5,611 nt of DNA, taken from positions 1 through 5,611 of the forward strand of contig JAFGGF010000069.1 of the NCBI GenBank assembly GCA_016930735.1, in the 5' to 3' direction. Under the pieces are notes generated by a model. It saw only the letters and a list, made by a program, of their open reading frames with translations. It was not told where the DNA came from and did not search any database. This stretch comes from Prolixibacteraceae bacterium. GTDB lineage: Bacteria; Bacteroidota; Bacteroidia; Bacteroidales; Prolixibacteraceae. The position numbers and the translations under genes are program-made. How positions within the stretch are numbered: the stretch's first letter is position 1; each line of letters starts with the position of its first letter. Shown in pieces: positions 1 through 5,611 of the stretch.

Positions 1-9
1 ATAAAATAG

Positions 10-19
10 TATATTCGCC
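10..19 (+). promoter_or_regulatory. Candidate -7 promoter element for the DUF5606 gene
   Basis: The sequence TATATTCGCC lies 14 bases before the ATG at 34. It matches the Bacteroidota -7 consensus TAnnTTTG at all fixed positions but one (C for the third T). The GCC that follows is shared with the -7 candidates of argS and the TonB receptor in this window. A -33 element would fall off the left edge, so it cannot be checked. No Shine-Dalgarno sequence is visible before the ATG, which is usual for this phylum. Confidence 0.4.
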
Positions 20-33
20 AAAAATTTTGAGTT

Positions 34-486
34 ATGTTGAAAGGGATATTATCAATTTCGGGACATAGTGGCCTGTTTAAACTTATAGCCGAAGCCAAAA
101 ATAATATTATTGTTGAATCGTTGACAACGCAAAAGAGAATGCCGGCATATTCAACTTCAAAAATTAGTGCTCTTGAGGATATTGCTATATTTACTGATAC
201 CGGTGAAGTTAATCTGAAAGAAGTTTTTAAAGCAATTTATGAACTTGAAGAGGGTGGTCCTGCCCCAGATGCAAAATCTTCAGCAAATGAACTGAAAATT
301 TATTTTGAAAAAGTGTTGCCTGAATACGATAAAGAAAGGGTTTATATTTCCGACATAAAAAAGGTGTTAAGCTGGTATAACCTCCTTCTGGAAGCAGAAT
401 TACTGAATTTTGAAGAAGAAGCTGAAAAGGAGGGAGAGGTTGAAAAAGAGGATTCAGCAAAAGAAGATTTAGCTGAAGAAGCATAA
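34..486 (+). CDS. DUF5606 family protein, function unknown
   Basis: A complete 150-residue protein starting at an ATG. The N-terminus MLKGILSISGHSGLFKLIAE, followed by IIVESL near residue 25 and ISALEDIAIFTDTGEV near residues 44-59, is the signature I recall for DUF5606, a conserved Bacteroidota family of unknown function. There is no signal peptide or membrane segment, so it is probably cytoplasmic. Residues 1-60 look like a small compact domain and about 61-120 look helical. The last 25 or so residues are a very acidic Glu/Lys-rich tail, probably disordered, and such tails vary between homologues. In other genomes I recall the family near peptide deformylase (def) and ruvX, but upstream sequence is not available here. 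The downstream neighbour is convergent, so this gene ends its transcription unit. Family assignment is confident; no function can be inferred. Confidence 0.88.
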   Translation: MLKGILSISGHSGLFKLIAEAKNNIIVESLTTQKRMPAYSTSKISALEDIAIFTDTGEVNLKEVFKAIYELEEGGPAPDAKSSANELKIYFEKVLPEYDKERVYISDIKKVLSWYNLLLEAELLNFEEEAEKEGEVEKEDSAKEDLAEEA

Positions 487-490
487 AAGT

Positions 491-1030
491 TTAAAACAAA
501 CGATACTGCCCTTCTAAATTAAAATCAGGATGGGTCAGTCCTTTTTCCAGCAGGATTTCAAATAATTTTACAGTAGCCAATGCATCACCGGCAGCCCTGT
601 GCCTGTTTTCTATAATAATTTTAAGGTCGTTGCATAAACTTCCAAGCGAATAGGACCTGTGACCCGGAAGAAGTTTCCTTGAAAGTTTTACAGTGCATAA
701 TGTTTTTCTTAAATAATCATATCCAAGCCTTTTAAATTCTTCCTTAATAAACTTATAATCGAAATTGGCATTGTGGGCCACAAATATTTTTCCAGCTGTA
801 ATTTCAACAATTTTTTTTGCTACTTCATAAAATTTTGGTGCATCAGCAACCATTTCATTATTAATTCCGGTGAGTTTAGTTATAAAATAAGGAATGTCAG
901 TTTCAGGATTGATCAGGGTTTGGAATGAATCAGTAATTTTTTCACCATTATGTATGTAAATGGCAATTTCAGTTAACTTTCCATACCTGTACACCGCTCC
1001 GGTAGTTTCCACATCTATAATTGCAAACAT
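491..1030 (-). CDS. DEDDh-family 3'-5' exonuclease (DnaQ / Pol III epsilon-like)
   Basis: A complete 179-residue protein with the whole RNase T/DnaQ exonuclease fold. Exo I is D6-V-E8-T-T-G near the N-terminus, Exo II is H86-N-A-N-F-D91, and Exo III is H144-R-A-A-G-D149. This gives the five expected DEDDh residues: Asp6, Glu8, Asp91, His144 and Asp149. The TKLTGI segment (residues 51-56) is also typical. Such enzymes remove nucleotides from 3' ends using two metal ions. The true role could be proofreading, repair or RNA trimming, and sequence alone does not decide. Many Bacteroidota relatives are about 450 residues long with a C-terminal GIY-YIG nuclease domain. Here the protein ends soon after the exonuclease fold, and no GIY-YIG sequence follows, because the next gene starts 4 bases away on the opposite strand. 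It is cytoplasmic, with no signal peptide. No Shine-Dalgarno sequence is visible at the start. Confidence 0.9.
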   Translation of the reverse strand: MFAIIDVETTGAVYRYGKLTEIAIYIHNGEKITDSFQTLINPETDIPYFITKLTGINNEMVADAPKFYEVAKKIVEITAGKIFVAHNANFDYKFIKEEFKRLGYDYLRKTLCTVKLSRKLLPGHRSYSLGSLCNDLKIIIENRHRAAGDALATVKLFEILLEKGLTHPDFNLEGQYRLF

Positions 1031-1088
1031 AGTTACTGTTAAATTCAGGTTTAAATATAATTGTTCTTAATTTAATCACTAATTCTTT

Positions 1089-1096
1089 CAAAAATA
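1089..1096 (-). promoter_or_regulatory. Candidate -7 promoter element for the exonuclease gene
   Basis: The plus strand reads CAAAAATA, which is TATTTTTG on the minus strand and matches TAnnTTTG fully. It would put the transcript start about 50 bases before the exonuclease ATG. No TTTG-like -33 element lies at the expected spacing of about 20 bases. Such matches arise often by chance in DNA this AT-rich, so support is weak. Confidence 0.3.
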
Positions 1097-1220
1097 TTAT
1101 GTTTATCAATTCTCCTTTATATTGGAATTGTTGTAAAATAAACTCTTTATTTTTTTTAAAAATTAATGTTACAGATTAATTATTATTAACTTATCTGGAA
1201 ACATTCTGAAAAAAAAATTA

Positions 1221-1228
1221 TAAATTTG
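1221..1228 (+). promoter_or_regulatory. Candidate -7 promoter element for the OmpA-family gene
   Basis: TAAATTTG matches TAnnTTTG exactly and would give a leader of about 80 bases before the ATG at 1315. No good -33 partner is seen. A rival candidate is nearer the gene: TTTG at 1251-1254, then 19 bases, then TAAATTGC at 1274-1281. That pair has the right spacing but a degenerate -7 element and would give a leader under 30 bases. I cannot choose between them from sequence. Confidence 0.4.
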
Positions 1229-1314
1229 AACATAATTAAAACCTGATGGTTTTGATAGGTAGAAATTAATTTTTAAATTGCTTCTAAATTAAAATTACAT
1301 AAATCCGTTTGACT

Positions 1315-2643
1315 ATGAAAAGATTAATACTTTTTTCAATTGTTTACCTGCTTGTTTTTTCAGGTTATTCTCAAACATCTGATAAAAAATGGGCAATCGG
1401 CCTGGGAGCAGGCATGTACAATAATATGTTTAAAGAGTATTCCGGATTGACCCCGGAAGTATATTTGAGCAGGTATTTAAATCCTTCTTTTGACCTCATG
1501 CTGAAAGATGAATTAGGTTTTAAAGATCAGGGTGCCGAGGGTTCAATGGACTTTAACAACATTTTACTGAATCTGAGGTATAAACTTGCGAACAACTATC
1601 TTCTAAGCGAAGACAGTAAAATCAAACCTTATATTTTCGGAGGAGTAGGTTACCTGCAGGACAATATGGATAATGGTGTTAATTTTGATGCAGGCATTGG
1701 TACAAAATTCGCATTAAGCCCGGGAGCTGCCCTTTACATTGAAGGAGGCTATATCAATGGCATCACCACTGATTTGGTAAAAACTTCTGCCGGTGAAGAC
1801 AGGTCGGATGATTTCTGGAAAGTTACAGGAGGTTTGGAATTTGCTTTTGGTAAAGCAAAAGACCAGGATATGGATGGAGTTCCCGATAAAAAAGATAAAT
1901 GCCCTGATACTCCGGCCGGCGTTGCAGTTGATGAAAATGGCTGCCCGCTAGACAGAGATGGTGACGGAGTACCGGATTACAAGGATGACTGCCCTGATAC
2001 ACCTGGTGTTGTTGAGTTAAACGGTTGCCCTGACAGAGATGGTGATGGTGTTGCTGATAAAGACGATGCCTGCCCTGATGTTCCCGGATTAAAGAAATTT
2101 AAAGGGTGCCCGGATACAGACGAAGACGGAGTTCCGGATCCTCAGGATAAATGCCCGGATACACCAAAAGGTTGCCCGGTTGATGCTGATGGCTGCCCGC
2201 TTGACAGCGATGGTGACGGTGTAATTGATTGCCAGGATGATTGCCCTTCAGTTGCCGGTTTGGTTGACAATAAAGGATGCCCTGCAGCTTGGGAAGAACT
2301 TGAATTAGGTCCGATTTATTTCGATTTTGATAAATCCGTTATAAGGCCAGACGCTGCTGTTATCCTTGATAAAGTAGCTGATGCATTAATGTCAAGTGCC
2401 GAATTCGACTTTGTAGTTTCAGGTCATACCTGTAGTATCGGAACTGACGAATACAATCAGGGTCTTTCTGAAAGAAGGGCTCAGGCAGTTGTAAAATACC
2501 TGATGAGTAAAGGTGTAAACAATGCATTTATTGGTTCACACGGTTATGGCGAAACTCAACCGGCTGTACCTAACACAACTGTTGCAAATAAGCAGAAAAA
2601 CAGGCGTGCTGAATTTAAAATCAGTATTCGTAAGAAAATGTAA
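1315..2643 (+). CDS. OmpA-family outer-membrane protein with thrombospondin type 3 repeats
   Basis: The open frame can be extended to a TTG at 1309, but the ATG at 1315 is the better start because it begins a clean signal peptide (MKR, then a hydrophobic core, then GYS with likely cleavage before Gln20). This gives 442 residues. Residues about 22-180 look like a small outer-membrane beta-barrel with alternating Gly and aromatic strands. Residues 183-322 hold five calcium-binding thrombospondin type 3 repeats of the DxDxDGVxD kind, starting at 183, 213, 240, 267 and 297, each followed by a Cys pair. Residues about 326-442 are an OmpA C-terminal peptidoglycan-binding domain (YFDFDKS at 335-341; LSERRAQAVVKYL from 384). 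The protein should link the outer membrane to the cell wall, with the repeats as a stiff calcium-dependent spacer. Oddities: the usual GHTD motif reads GHTC (Cys373), and there are three cysteines beyond the paired ones. It is probably well expressed and monocistronic, with its own terminator. Confidence 0.93.
   Translation: MKRLILFSIVYLLVFSGYSQTSDKKWAIGLGAGMYNNMFKEYSGLTPEVYLSRYLNPSFDLMLKDELGFKDQGAEGSMDFNNILLNLRYKLANNYLLSEDSKIKPYIFGGVGYLQDNMDNGVNFDAGIGTKFALSPGAALYIEGGYINGITTDLVKTSAGEDRSDDFWKVTGGLEFAFGKAKDQDMDGVPDKKDKCPDTPAGVAVDENGCPLDRDGDGVPDYKDDCPDTPGVVELNGCPDRDGDGVADKDDACPDVPGLKKFKGCPDTDEDGVPDPQDKCPDTPKGCPVDADGCPLDSDGDGVIDCQDDCPSVAGLVDNKGCPAAWEELELGPIYFDFDKSVIRPDAAVILDKVADALMSSAEFDFVVSGHTCSIGTDEYNQGLSERRAQAVVKYLMSKGVNNAFIGSHGYGETQPAVPNTTVANKQKNRRAEFKISIRKKM
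1861..2280 (+). repeat. Five tandem thrombospondin type 3 repeats within the OmpA-family gene
   Basis: Five degenerate units of about 27-30 codons each carry a DxDxDG(V)xD calcium loop followed by a CP(D/S) segment and a GCP segment. The conserved Cys pairs are 196/210, 226/238, 253/265, 280/294 and 310/322. Units differ in linker length: units 2 and 3 are shorter, and unit 4 has an extra CP step. The DNA repeats too (GATGGTGACGG-like segments), so unit number could change by recombination. This stretch is visibly less AT-rich than the rest of the window because of its Asp, Gly, Pro and Cys codons. Confidence 0.9.
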
Positions 2644-2662
2644 TTACTTCTAATTATAAATT

Positions 2663-2693
2663 AAAAACCGGAGTTTTTCTCCGGTTTTTTTTT
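2663..2693 (+). terminator. Intrinsic terminator of the OmpA-family gene
   Basis: AAAAACCGGAG pairs perfectly with CTCCGGTTTTT around a five-T loop, giving an 11-bp stem with a CCGGAG core. A run of nine T residues (2685-2693) begins within the right arm. It begins 20 bases after the OmpA-family stop codon. The A-tract on the left side pairs with the T-tract, so it could also act on the other strand, but no minus-strand gene ends here that needs it. Confidence 0.95.
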
Positions 2694-3148
2694 GAAGCTT
2701 CTCTGGATTTTGTTTCTGATTAATTATAACATATGACTTTTCAGGATGATTGTAAATGACAATCCTTCAATTTGATAATCAGCAAAAAACAAACAATCAG
2801 AATTGTAAATAAATCTTCCAATATAATTCATTTATACAGGTTGTGCGGTTTCATCTTTATGATAAAACAATTATTATCTGCTTAACTGATTTTCAATACC
2901 AGGTCCCTTTCTCCCGCAATTTCAGGAACTTCTTCCATCAATTGGGAAAAATCGAGATGCGAAACTGATATAAATGATTTATTATTAGTGCTTTATAATT
3001 AAATCAGGGACTTGGATTAATTGATACAAATATTTATATCCGTACAATAACTCTAATCAATGAAATTGTTTTAAAGGAATTTTAGGTTTTATATTTTAAA
3101 AGAGGAGTTTTACTAATTGCTGATAAATGTAAGACAATGAAACAATTA
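2694..3148. other. 455-base gap with no complete gene
   Basis: This stretch lies between the OmpA terminator and the stop codon of the TonB receptor gene, whose transcription enters it from the right. It is very AT-rich, except for about 2895-2965, which is nearer balanced composition and is described separately as a possible gene remnant. A short inverted repeat, GATTGT (2748-2753) and ACAATC (2759-2764) around a five-base loop, is present without a T-run. I see no tRNA, no recognisable riboswitch and no insertion-sequence ends. No convincing intrinsic terminator for the TonB receptor was found. Confidence 0.6.
2882..2992 (-). pseudogene. Short coding-like patch, possibly the C-terminal remnant of a lost gene
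   Basis: On the minus strand this is an open frame of 36 codons between stops, ending in MEEVPEIAGERDLVLKIS and then TAA. The end has the amphipathic, charge-balanced look of a real protein C-terminus, and its base composition is less AT-rich than the surrounding gap. No start codon or longer frame upstream supports an intact gene; a stop lies at 2993-2995. I do not recognise the family. The plus strand is also open across much of the patch, so even the strand is uncertain. It could be a decayed gene or chance. Confidence 0.2.
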
Positions 3149-5083
3149 TCAATATACGGTATTAATCCTAAGGTTGAGAGAAAACTGAAAATTTCTCAGC
3201 GGCATTGCATACCAGGCCATTGCCTGATATTCGGTATCCCATAAATTGTTAATCCTGAATGCTGCCCTTAAATTGTGGTCATTAATGGGTATATCATAAT
3301 ATAATGCCAGATCACCTATTTTATAATTAGGCAGTGTGTTAATATTATCATAATATCTTTCACCAACATAATTAAAACTGAAAAGGCATGAGAACTTTTT
3401 ATAGGAATAATTTAATGAAGCCATAAACCTGTTTTCCGGTACATATAGCATAGGTTGATACTCATTATTAATAGTGCTGGAAAGTTTTGAACTGGTTAAT
3501 GAATAAAAGGCATTTAAAATAACTGTAGAGTTTTCCTTTTTATAAGTGCCTTCGCCTCTTAATTCAATACCTTTTGATTTTCCTTTCTCTTTGTTTGTCG
3601 GAATCCAGATATTTTCTTCATTAGGGAGCCATACAATCCAGTCATTTATTGATGTGGCAAAAAAGGTTTGCGACAGGTCGAGCCCTACATCCCCAACAGT
3701 TGTTTTTTCAATTACACTGAATTCACCTGAATAACCCGATTCCGGTTGAAGATCGGGATTCCCGCTTGAATATGTATCAGCTTTCCAGTAAAGGTCGTTT
3801 AAAGTTGGTATTTTATAATTTCTTGAGATATTCCCCTTTAATGAAATTATTCCATTTACATCATAATCAGAACCAATGGAAAATGTAAAAGGTTGAGAGT
3901 TAATATTATCAAATTCCTTACGGAGGCTAAAAACTGCATTTAATCCTTTATACAGGTCAATAACTTTATAGGATGAAAAAAATGCAAACCGATTCCGGTT
4001 CACAACACTGTCCTGGTAATTTGTAGATTCTCCTTTCTCTGAAGTCAGATTTATTCCGGCATTAATAATCTGGTTATCTGTTATAAACAGTTTTCCTTCA
4101 ATTTCATTAATGAAAGAATTTGCTTTGTTAACTGAAAGAGGTGAATCATCCGGATCCGGTAAACTTTGGTCGGTTAAAACCAACTTTGAATTTATTATAC
4201 CGCTCTTAACATTAACTGAATATTTAGATGCCGAATATTTCCAACTGGTGGAAAAAAACAGGTTATTGTCAGCCTGATTGTCTATATTGGCTTCATATGC
4301 CGTCATTAAAGTCTGAATATCCTTGCTGTATTTCTGGTATAGAGCAGAAATACTTAAAACTGATTTTTTTGAAGTTTTAACCTGCAAATCAGGCATAAAT
4401 CCATAATTAAGGCTTCCTGCATTGGTTTGTGTTTCTTTGGGATTTTCAGGCTTGGTGCTGTTTTTAAATGCAAAATCATTATCGGCCGATCGTTTGTAAA
4501 TTTTCAAAGAGAAAGCATAGGTATCGTCACCTGTTTTGGCTGAAAAAAGATATTCCTGTCTGTTAAAACTCCCGTATCCGGCCTGAAAAGTCACATTATT
4601 TTGAATGTTCATATCTTTAAAACTGGAAATATGGACAACACCTCCAACAGCACCACTGCCAAATAAAGTTCCCGATCCTCCCTGCTGAATGGTTATATCA
4701 GAAACCAGGAAAGCCGGAACAGTTGAAAGGTTGGCAATCCCGTTCATAGGGCTCTGGATATTCAGTCCGTTCCAGATAACAGCTGTATGCGAAGCATCTG
4801 CACCTCTGATCGATAAAGTTGATAATCCACCCAATCCGTATGTTTTTACCGACATCCCGGTTAATGAAGTAAAAATCTCAGTTAATAGCCTGGAATTATT
4901 TTTATTTATAAGATCAGATGAAATAGTTTCAATTGATGTTCCTAAAGCAAAATTATTTAAACGTGAAGTATTGATATTGATTTCTTCAATTCTGATAATT
5001 GTATCCTGAAGTGTCGATTGAGCCTTCAGGGTATAGGTCAACAATATTACTGTAAATACTAAATAAAAATATCTAAACAACAT
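3149..5083 (-). CDS. TonB-dependent outer-membrane receptor, BtuB-like
   Basis: A complete 644-residue protein. Residues 1-22 form a signal peptide with likely cleavage in LKA-Q. A TonB-box-like segment, IEEININTSR, lies at 32-41. The plug domain covers about 45-155, with SIRGADASHTAVIWNGLNIQ (91-110) and QQGGSGTLFGSGAVGGVVHI (133-152) as clear plug motifs. The rest, about 160-644, is a 22-strand-type barrel rich in alternating aromatic and polar residues, ending in RNFQFSLNLRINTVY with an aromatic last residue. The receptor would import a scarce large nutrient using TonB-ExbBD energy. Its length and the ADASHTAVIWNG plug style resemble the BtuB (vitamin B12) branch in Bacteroidota, but iron-siderophore or other substrates remain possible. 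There is no N-terminal carboxypeptidase-like repeat and no SusD partner nearby, so it is not a Sus-type glycan system. I saw no cobalamin riboswitch upstream. The ATG at 5083 has no Shine-Dalgarno sequence. Confidence 0.92.
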   Translation of the reverse strand: MLFRYFYLVFTVILLTYTLKAQSTLQDTIIRIEEININTSRLNNFALGTSIETISSDLINKNNSRLLTEIFTSLTGMSVKTYGLGGLSTLSIRGADASHTAVIWNGLNIQSPMNGIANLSTVPAFLVSDITIQQGGSGTLFGSGAVGGVVHISSFKDMNIQNNVTFQAGYGSFNRQEYLFSAKTGDDTYAFSLKIYKRSADNDFAFKNSTKPENPKETQTNAGSLNYGFMPDLQVKTSKKSVLSISALYQKYSKDIQTLMTAYEANIDNQADNNLFFSTSWKYSASKYSVNVKSGIINSKLVLTDQSLPDPDDSPLSVNKANSFINEIEGKLFITDNQIINAGINLTSEKGESTNYQDSVVNRNRFAFFSSYKVIDLYKGLNAVFSLRKEFDNINSQPFTFSIGSDYDVNGIISLKGNISRNYKIPTLNDLYWKADTYSSGNPDLQPESGYSGEFSVIEKTTVGDVGLDLSQTFFATSINDWIVWLPNEENIWIPTNKEKGKSKGIELRGEGTYKKENSTVILNAFYSLTSSKLSSTINNEYQPMLYVPENRFMASLNYSYKKFSCLFSFNYVGERYYDNINTLPNYKIGDLALYYDIPINDHNLRAAFRINNLWDTEYQAMAWYAMPLRNFQFSLNLRINTVY

Positions 5084-5124
5084 ATCTAACGACCGGTTTA
5101 AATTTTAAAAATTTTTGCTGTTAA

Positions 5125-5134
5125 GGCAAAAATA
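5125..5134 (-). promoter_or_regulatory. Candidate -7 promoter element for the TonB receptor gene
   Basis: The minus strand reads TATTTTTGCC, an exact TAnnTTTG match with a trailing GCC that argS also has. It lies 41 bases before the ATG at 5083, a normal leader distance. No -33 TTTG is seen at about 20 bases further upstream. Confidence 0.45.
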
Positions 5135-5165
5135 AAGAGCTAACAACAATGTTATTGCTCTGATT

Positions 5166-5211
5166 TTCAGTCGGATTAAATATTAAAAACAGTGAAACTG
5201 AATAAATCCGA
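5166..5211. repeat. Nested inverted repeat upstream of the TonB receptor and argS
   Basis: An outer inverted repeat TCGGATT (5171-5177) and AATCCGA (5205-5211) encloses a small hairpin CAGT-GAA-ACTG (5190-5200). An alternative pairing joins TTCAGT (5166-5171) with ACTGAA (5197-5202), so two mutually exclusive folds are possible. It lies upstream of the receptor's candidate promoter and well upstream of that of argS, so it would not be in either predicted leader. That position fits a protein-binding site better than an RNA switch, and chance remains possible. Confidence 0.3.
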
Positions 5212-5440
5212 AAAAAGTGCGCTAAAGTTACATATTATTCATAATGGAATACGAAAATTATTCGCATTTTCTGAAAAATATTTTATTGGATTTTTATAAT
5301 AAAAATTCAAATTAAATATGATCGTTTTAAAAACTGGTATATGAGTTATCCTGACAATTTTCAGTTTAATTATTTGATCGTACAATATTAAGTTGATATG
5401 ATAAAGAGTGGTTTGTGAAAGAACAATCCTTATAAAATAT

Positions 5441-5450
5441 TATCTTTGCC
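5441..5450 (+). promoter_or_regulatory. Candidate -7 promoter element for argS
   Basis: TATCTTTGCC is an exact TAnnTTTG match, 21 bases before the argS ATG. A TTTG at 5412-5415 might be the -33 element, but the 25-base gap is longer than the usual 19-21. This is the best placed of the promoter candidates in the window. Confidence 0.6.
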
Positions 5451-5471
5451 CAGCATTAAAAAAACAGCTGA

Positions 5472-5611
5472 ATGGATATCGAAATAGTATTAAAAAAAGA
5501 GGTTTTAAATGCCCTATCTGTACTTTACAGCCTGGAGGTTATGGATTCGCAGGTTCAGCTTCAGGAAACCCGAAAAGAATTTGAAGGAGATATTACACTT
5601 GTTGTTTTTCC
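5472..5611 (+). CDS. argS: Arginyl-tRNA synthetase, N-terminal fragment cut by the window edge
   Basis: An ATG opens a frame that runs to the window end without a stop: 46 full codons and two bases of the next. It starts MDIEIVLKKEVLNALSVLYS and continues through QVQLQETRKEFEGDITLVVF (residues 27-46). The TRKEFEGDITLVVFP segment is characteristic of the N-terminal tRNA-recognition domain of Bacteroidota ArgS, so this is the start of the roughly 590-residue enzyme that charges tRNA-Arg with arginine in the cytoplasm. The catalytic HIGH and KMSKS-type regions would lie beyond the window. The start is supported by the -7 element 21 bases upstream; no Shine-Dalgarno sequence is seen. Divergent from the TonB receptor gene, so transcribed alone or with genes to the right. 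Confidence 0.88.
   Translation, partial: MDIEIVLKKEVLNALSVLYSLEVMDSQVQLQETRKEFEGDITLVVF

Larger units (their letters stand above)
1031..1314. other. AT-rich divergent intergenic region between the exonuclease and OmpA-family genes
   Basis: This 284-base gap separates two divergent genes. I see no open frame with coding character and no RNA gene. It is very AT-rich with several A and T runs, and it holds candidate -7 elements facing each way, listed separately. Confidence 0.7.
5084..5471. other. Divergent intergenic region between the TonB receptor and argS
   Basis: This 388-base AT-rich gap has no coding-like frame. It holds a -7 element facing each gene, a nested inverted repeat (5166-5211), and an A/T-only palindrome, ATTTTTAT-A-ATAAAAAT, at 5290-5306. 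I searched by eye for cobalamin and other riboswitch motifs, tRNA stems and binding sites, and found none that I can name. Confidence 0.6.

Noticed and set aside
227..484. 85-codon open frame on the minus strand
   Set aside because: It is antisense to the acidic C-terminal part of the DUF5606 gene; its Leu/Pro-rich translation simply mirrors the Glu/Lys codons of the real gene.
1309..1314. TTG start two codons upstream for the OmpA-family gene
   Set aside because: The ATG at 1315 gives a standard signal peptide beginning MKR; the TTG would add only two residues with no supporting signal.
1861..2280. Tandem repeats considered as a CRISPR array or mobile repeat
   Set aside because: They are in frame, degenerate, and encode thrombospondin type 3 calcium-binding repeats.
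2748..2764. Short hairpin GATTGT-AAATG-ACAATC
   Set aside because: The stem is only 6 bp with no T-run, and a strong terminator already lies just upstream.
3546..3734. 62-codon open frame on the plus strand
   Set aside because: It lies wholly antisense within the TonB receptor barrel and shows no recognisable domain.
4689..5009. 106-codon open frame on the plus strand
   Set aside because: It is antisense to the signal and plug region of the TonB receptor, whose motifs are unambiguous on the other strand.
5187..5202. CAGTG sequence as a possible cobalamin riboswitch B12 box
   Set aside because: The conserved core GCCACTG (CAGTGGC on the plus strand) is not present, nor are the other conserved riboswitch segments, and it lies upstream of the predicted promoter.
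5290..5306. Perfect A/T palindrome
   Set aside because: Made only of A and T in very AT-rich DNA, with no run or position suggesting a terminator; chance is the simplest explanation.

Overview
The window looks like an AT-rich chromosomal stretch from a member of the Bacteroidota. The evidence is a DUF5606 protein (a family I know only from this phylum), an OmpA-type protein with thrombospondin type 3 repeats, a Bacteroidota-style TonB-dependent receptor, starts without a Shine-Dalgarno sequence, and several matches to the Bacteroidota -7 element TAnnTTTG. I cannot place it below phylum level.

Layout, left to right: (1) a complete DUF5606 gene on the plus strand (34-486); (2) a convergent DEDDh 3'-5' exonuclease gene on the minus strand (491-1030), with only 4 bases between the two stop codons; (3) a 284-base AT-rich gap holding divergent candidate promoters; (4) an OmpA-family outer-membrane protein on the plus strand, best started at the ATG at 1315, followed by a textbook intrinsic terminator (2663-2693); (5) a 455-base gap without a full gene, in which one less AT-rich patch (2882-2992, minus) may be a gene remnant; (6) a complete TonB-dependent receptor gene on the minus strand (3149-5083), resembling the BtuB-like branch; (7) a 388-base divergent regulatory gap; (8) the first 46 codons of arginyl-tRNA synthetase (argS, from 5472), cut by the window edge.

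These genes do not form an operon. Every neighbouring pair is convergent or divergent except where a large gap separates them, so each is probably its own transcription unit. Functionally it is housekeeping: envelope structure (OmpA), nutrient uptake (TonB receptor), translation (argS), nucleic-acid processing (exonuclease) and one conserved protein of unknown role (DUF5606). I found no mobile element, CRISPR array, RNA gene or defence system, and no strong candidate for a new system. The points most worth a second look are the Cys in place of the peptidoglycan-binding Asp in the OmpA domain, its extra cysteines, the coding-like patch at 2882-2992, and a nested inverted repeat upstream of argS and the receptor.
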